Of a DNA stretch of 64,000 bases, positions 60,898 to 64,000 are shown in pieces. Position 1 is the first letter of the stretch, and every line of letters begins with the position of its first letter. A model generated the notes under the pieces. It did no database searches. It was not told the origin of the DNA and saw only the letters and a list, made by a program, of their open reading frames with translations. The stretch is from an uncultured Spirochaeta sp. GTDB lineage: Bacteria; Spirochaetota; Spirochaetia; DSM-27196; Alkalispirochaetaceae. Position numbers and translations under genes: made by a program. Location of the stretch: the NCBI GenBank assembly GCA_913030605.1, contig CAJWEZ010000006.1, positions 30,639 through 94,638 of the forward strand, in the 5' to 3' direction.

Positions 60898-60963
60898 AAC
60901 CTCCACGTCCGTAAGGACACTAGACCCTGAACCTAGCGCGTCTACCAGTTCCGCCACTCGGGC
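60880..60963 (-). tRNA. tRNA-Leu (anticodon CAG)
   Basis: 84 nt without an encoded CCA. Acceptor arms GCCCGAG and CTCGGGC pair fully with discriminator A. The D-arm is GCGGAACTGGTAGACGC, the anticodon arm CTAGG-TTCAGGG-TCTAG places CAG as the anticodon, the long variable arm (GTGTCCTTACGGACGTGG) is class II as expected for Leu, and the T-arm contains GGTTCAAGTCC. Confidence 0.95.
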
Positions 60964-61063
60964 TCTCGTGAGGTGGAAGAGTATCGAGGTGCCGTACTCT
61001 TGTCAAGCTGTTCATCACGCCACGTCGCGCGACCCGGCGCGGCGTCGGCACCAGGACCCGCGC

Positions 61064-61092
61064 TTGCGCGCGCTGGACCTCGACCCTACACT
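61064..61092 (+). promoter_or_regulatory. Promoter leaving a 6-nt leader for the VOC gene
   Basis: TTGCGC (61064-61069), 17-bp spacer and TACACT (61087-61092); the ATG follows 6 nt later with no Shine-Dalgarno, which is typical of leaderless mRNA. Confidence 0.6.
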
Positions 61093-61098
61093 GGCTCC

Positions 61099-61470
61099 AT
61101 GGAATACAGATTTGCATGGGTCACGCTCCACGTCCGCGATATGGACGCATCCTTGGCGTTTTACCGCGATTTTCTGGGCCTTCTTGAGCAGAGCCGGATG
61201 AAGCCGAATCCCGACATGGAGATCGCGTTTCTGGGGTCGGGGGATGCACAGATCGAACTGATCGCCGGCAGGCAGCATTCGGCGTCCACCTGCGGCGACA
61301 GTCTGTCCATCGGGTTTGTCGTGCCCGGGACCCTCGAGGATCTCATGCCGGTCCTGAAATCACGCGGTGTGTCGCGCCGGGGCGAGCCGGTACAGCCGAA
61401 CCCGCACATCCGGTTCATGTACGTCTCGGACCCCGATGGATTCGCGGTGCAGCTCATTCAGCGATTGTAG
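61099..61470 (+). CDS. VOC-family (glyoxalase-like) protein
   Basis: A 123-residue vicinal-oxygen-chelate protein: WVTLHVRDMDASLAFYRDFLGLLEQ, IELIAGRQHS and MYVSDPDGFAVQLIQRL, with His, Glu and Glu metal-ligand positions as in glyoxalase I. Members include glyoxalase I, dioxygenases and antibiotic-binding proteins; the start matches VRDMDASLAFY types close to lactoylglutathione lyase. The substrate cannot be told. Confidence 0.87.
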   Translation: MEYRFAWVTLHVRDMDASLAFYRDFLGLLEQSRMKPNPDMEIAFLGSGDAQIELIAGRQHSASTCGDSLSIGFVVPGTLEDLMPVLKSRGVSRRGEPVQPNPHIRFMYVSDPDGFAVQLIQRL

Positions 61471-61551
61471 AACGGCCGTCTCACGCCACGAGCCGACTCA
61501 CGCCGGGAGCCGTCTCACGCCACGAGCCGCAAAAAAACGTTCAGGGTCCTG

Positions 61552-61582
61552 TTGACCTTGCCCGTGGGGCAATCCGTAGCCT
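61552..61582 (+). promoter_or_regulatory. MerR-type promoter, 19-bp spacer with palindrome
   Basis: TTGACC (61552-61557) and TAGCCT (61577-61582) are separated by exactly 19 bp. The spacer holds the inverted repeat TTGCCC-GTG-GGGCAA (61558-61572). An overlong spacer with a central palindrome is the known target for DNA-twisting MerR activators, here upstream of the MerR gene itself. Confidence 0.85.
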
Positions 61583-61611
61583 GATCCCATCTTGCGCGCA
61601 GGAGAGGATGG

Positions 61612-62421
61612 ATGTACTCGATCGGAGAGTTTTCGCACATCAACCGCATCACGCCGAAAACGCTGCGGCACTACGATCGCATCGGGCTGCTGAAGCCGGC
61701 GCGGGTCGACGGCTGGACGGGGTACCGCTTCTACTCCCCGGACCAACTGCCGGAGATCCGCCGGATTCTCCGGCTTCGCGATCTGGGCTGCTCGCTGGCG
61801 GAGATCGCGGGGGTCGTCGACGGACGGGCCGATGAGCGGACCCTTCTCAGGGATCGGGAACGCGCTCTGGTTCGAGCGGTCCGGGAGGACCGCCGCAGGC
61901 TGGCCAGGTTGCGTGCCTGGCTGGCAGACACGGATGAGGAGAGTCACATGGCTGACACGGTTACGATCAGGGAGCTGCCGACGGTGACGGTCGCGTCGAT
62001 GCGTACCACGGTTCCGAACTACGATGCCTTTTTTGAGGTGGTTCCGCGGATGGGCGAGTATATGACGTCGGTGGGAGCGGTGTGCCGGACGCCGGAATAC
62101 TGTTTCACGATTTTCCACAACGACGAGTACCGCGACGAGGACATCGATGTGGAGATCTGCGAGGCGGTGGAGGCGTCGCGGCCCGATTCCGACACGGTCA
62201 CGTTCAAGGTCATCGACGGTGTGCCGGAAGCGGCGTGCGTCATGCACCATGGGGCGTACGATTCGATCGGAGAGAGCTACAACGCGCCCTTTTCCTGGAT
62301 CGAAGCCAACGGGTACCGCGCCTCCGGTCACCCCCGGGAGTCGTACATCGACGGGATCTGGAACTGCGAACGGCCGGAGGACTGGCGGACCGAGGTTCAG
62401 GTGCCGGTCACGAAACGCTGA
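61612..62421 (+). CDS. MerR-family regulator with GyrI-like domain
   Basis: A 269-residue regulator of the BmrR style. The N-terminal MerR helix-turn-helix is YSIGEFSHINRITPKTLRHYDRIGLLKP with wing region TGYRFYSPDQLPEI; a dimer helix covers about 75-108; residues about 115-269 are a GyrI-like multi-ligand domain (IRELPTVTVASMRTTVPN, ESYIDGIWNCERPEDWRTEV). Its own promoter has the 19-bp spacer. Ligand unknown, but such proteins usually sense hydrophobic cations. The stop overlaps by 14 bp the end of the convergent reductase fragment. Confidence 0.92.
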   Translation: MYSIGEFSHINRITPKTLRHYDRIGLLKPARVDGWTGYRFYSPDQLPEIRRILRLRDLGCSLAEIAGVVDGRADERTLLRDRERALVRAVREDRRRLARLRAWLADTDEESHMADTVTIRELPTVTVASMRTTVPNYDAFFEVVPRMGEYMTSVGAVCRTPEYCFTIFHNDEYRDEDIDVEICEAVEASRPDSDTVTFKVIDGVPEAACVMHHGAYDSIGESYNAPFSWIEANGYRASGHPRESYIDGIWNCERPEDWRTEVQVPVTKR

Positions 62422-62749
62422 TCTGAAGGCGGCCGTTCTGTTCCCAGGCGGTCAAAAGCTCGCCGGCGGTGGTGGCAGTGGCCACGCCGCCGGCTTCCAC
62501 TCCCGCCGCCAGCCGCTTCCTGACCGCGGGGCCGAGTTGTTTCGGACCCGATGCGTACACCACGGCGCCGCGTCGGAGCCAGTCCCCGAGGTCGGACGCT
62601 GCATCGTCCAGCACGTGGGTCACGCGCCGGCGGTGGTGCAGGCCGAACGGTCCGGTGTCCGCCGTTCCCGCTGGTTCCGCCTCCCCATCGTCGCGATCGC
62701 TCCGCGACTGCGCCACGTCCAGACGGGCGATCACGCCGTCCCGGACCAT
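62408..62749 (-). pseudogene. Diflavin-reductase-like C-terminal fragment
   Basis: Only the C-terminal 113 residues of a CysJ/cytochrome P450 reductase-like NADPH-binding domain: DGVIARLDVAQSRSD (compare LTRLDLAFSRD of the family) and DWLRRGAVVYASGPKQLGPA (compare WLEDGAHLYVCGDA). Ends GRLQISVS where family members end GRYQRDVY. The expected FAD domain and flavodoxin domain do not continue upstream: beyond 62750 the frame changes to unrelated sequence and a stop. The gene is truncated by rearrangement or by an assembly join near 62755. Confidence 0.7.
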
Positions 62750-62764
62750 GCCGAGGACGAAGCA

Positions 62765-62917
62765 TCAGAACGTGGTGCTCGACCCCGTCACCCACGAGGC
62801 GTACACCATCGACGAGGCCTGCATCGCGTTTGCCATGGAGGTCAGCGCGCGCTGCGTCTCGGCGGAGCCGAAGTCGGCGGGGAGGTCGATCATGCCCGTT
62901 TCGATCAGGGTGCCCAC
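62765..62917 (-). CDS. Short leaderless open frame
   Basis: A 50-residue frame from a GTG at 62917, with TACAAT (62930-62925) just 7 nt upstream, the leaderless layout. The peptide is small and Met/Ser/Thr-rich (TGMIDLPADFGSAETQ, then SMANAMQASSM). It lies in the doubtful segment beyond the likely chimeric join. No family recognised. Confidence 0.3.
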   Translation of the reverse strand: MGTLIETGMIDLPADFGSAETQRALTSMANAMQASSMVYASWVTGSSTTF

Positions 62918-62958
62918 GGCCCCGATTGTACCCCCGCGACGCTAAGCTATCGCCCGCC

Positions 62959-63348
62959 GTGAACGGAACGATCTTCGTCGTGTCCCTCGTCGTGACCGTG
63001 CTGCTGCTCGGGTGCACGATTTGGACGGGGCTGCGCGGCCGCCGCCGCGCTCATTACCCCTTTGCGGTGGCCACGGTGCTGTCGCTGGCCTTTGCGATCG
63101 TGCAGGCCCGTATCTACGGCGAGAGCTTCGTGATCCCGGCCATGCGGCTGCGGATCCACCTCAGCCTGGCCTTCACCGCGCTCGGGCTGCTGCCCTGCGC
63201 CGCGGTCTCGGGTTTCCTGCTCATCCGGCGCCCGGGCGTGCGCAAGTGGCATCGGCTGCTGGCCTGGTCCTTTGTCGTCGTGACGGTGGCGGCGATGGGC
63301 GCGGCGCTGTGGATGCTGGAAGGCGCGACGCCGGTGGACGCGGCCTAA
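62959..63348 (+). CDS. Four-helix membrane protein, unknown function
   Basis: A 129-residue protein of four hydrophobic helices (VVSLVVTVLLLGCTIW, YPFAVATVLSLAFAIV, IHLSLAFTALGLLPCAAVS and LLAWSFVVVTVAAMGAAL), in the style of DUF420-like or cytochrome-b561-like small membrane proteins, with a conserved-looking RIHLSL and HRLLAW. Starts at a GTG at 62959 with TAAGCT 10 nt upstream (leaderless). It may belong to a different organism than the first 62 kb. Confidence 0.6.
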   Translation: MNGTIFVVSLVVTVLLLGCTIWTGLRGRRRAHYPFAVATVLSLAFAIVQARIYGESFVIPAMRLRIHLSLAFTALGLLPCAAVSGFLLIRRPGVRKWHRLLAWSFVVVTVAAMGAALWMLEGATPVDAA

Positions 63349-63361
63349 GCCGCCCGGGCGC

Positions 63362-63745
63362 TCAACCGCCGAACGGAATCGCCGAGCCGGCGAAGACCGC
63401 TTGCACCGCGGGGAGCCAGTTCGAGTCCGCGCGCGGCCAGCCGGTGGAACGCGCGACCGAGAACACCGACAGTCCCTGATTCAGGTCTCGCAGCAACGCG
63501 TCTTCGTCGGCGTGGACGCCGCTGGGTTCCCAGCCGCGTTGCGGACGCAGAGCCTCGCGCAGTCGGGCCAAGACGGCGTCCTCGAACTCCTGCGGCGCCA
63601 GCGGCTCGGCCCGGACCGCGGCCGGGACCGCCAGCGGATCCGACCACAGCACCAGATCCTGGCCTGCGCTTGAGCCTCCGGGCAGGCGCACCGCCAGACA
63701 GCTTCCGAGGCGTTGTTCCGGCGTGGTCTCGGGCGCCTGCAGGAG
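63362..63745 (-). CDS. C-terminal part of an unknown bacterial protein
   Basis: The frame from about 63745 to the stop at 63362 gives about 127 residues with bacterial-looking amino-acid use (LVLWSDPLAVPAAVRAEP, then DALLRDLNQGLSVFSVARS). Upstream of 63745 the composition and codon use change and the protein cannot be followed, so it is cut by the probable join. No family recognised. Confidence 0.4.
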   Translation of the reverse strand, partial: LLQAPETTPEQRLGSCLAVRLPGGSSAGQDLVLWSDPLAVPAAVRAEPLAPQEFEDAVLARLREALRPQRGWEPSGVHADEDALLRDLNQGLSVFSVARSTGWPRADSNWLPAVQAVFAGSAIPFGG

Positions 63746-63895
63746 CGGACACCTCTGCAGCTGTATGTGCGCAAACTGCTGTACCACGACCTGAAGCCAA
63801 CAAAGACCGCCATCCACACTGTCGTGGCTGTGAGTCCCCAACGCATCGCAACGGAAAACAGAAAACCCTCAACGTGCACTGCATGCCGCTTTCAA

Positions 63896-64000
<105 letters not shown>

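Noticed and set aside
62397..63017. A 206-codon minus-strand frame overlapping the reductase fragment
   Set aside because: Arg/Gly-rich shadow frame; the reductase-like motifs lie in a different frame.

Overview
The window is a GC-rich bacterial contig. It is most likely from a free-living, salt-tolerant spirochaete; this is inference, not proof. The PstS signal peptide ends in the FAGGQQE style I associate with spirochaetal binding proteins. A glycine-betaine block (a sarcosine/dimethylglycine methyltransferase, a BCCT carrier and a betaine-binding lipoprotein) suggests salt stress. Several genes appear to be read from leaderless or nearly leaderless mRNAs.

Layout. 0-6 kb: end of a P1B metal ATPase, a saccharopine-dehydrogenase-like protein, an AraC/GyrI regulator, and a divergent ArsR / redox-disulfide protein / permease unit. 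6-12 kb: a full phosphate operon pstS-pstC-pstA-pstB-phoU-phoB with 11-bp-phased Pho boxes; PstA carries a PstS-like insertion. 12-18 kb: arsenate reductase plus an ArsR-ArsC fusion, a beta-hydroxyacid dehydrogenase, Tag glycosylase, a lysine 2,3-aminomutase / ATP-grasp pair, and ArsR-OsmC. 18-30 kb: lipoproteins (one a degenerate metallopeptidase), an EFR1 ferredoxin, a leader-peptide-controlled RNHCP-RsgA operon, a ParB-like gene with an MFS carrier, and a large sensor kinase. 30-36 kb: the osmoprotectant block and an aldo/keto reductase.

36.5-58.9 kb is the most interesting part. It holds about 18 metabolic genes whose transcription units carry one shared palindrome, ATCGAT(T/A)ATCGAT, at eight places (seven exact, one degenerate double site), mostly overlapping the promoter or start of transcription. 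The regulon encodes a PEP-binding dikinase without its ATP-grasp domain, a second protein ending in a phosphohistidine swivel domain, an HPr-kinase-like P-loop protein, an acylating aldehyde dehydrogenase, transaldolase, transketolase, an SMP-30 lactonase-like protein, a zinc alcohol dehydrogenase, a cupin, a metallo-beta-lactamase-fold protein, a three-subunit molybdenum hydroxylase, a 3-hydroxyacyl-CoA-dehydrogenase-like enzyme, and a phosphoesterase interrupted by an in-frame TGA. A GntR/FCD regulator sits inside and is the natural candidate for the box-binding protein. No classical importer is present. I read this as an undescribed catabolic pathway with an unusual PEP-linked phosphotransfer step; I cannot name its substrate.

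58.9-62.4 kb: a FMN reductase / luciferase-like monooxygenase pair, tRNA-Leu(CAG) with a small structured element repeating its 3' end, a VOC protein, and a MerR/GyrI regulator with a classic 19-bp-spacer promoter. From about 62.75 kb the contig looks chimeric: a reductase fragment loses its N-terminal part, unfamiliar genes follow, and the last 100 bases are a (CA)n/(GT)n microsatellite typical of eukaryotic DNA.
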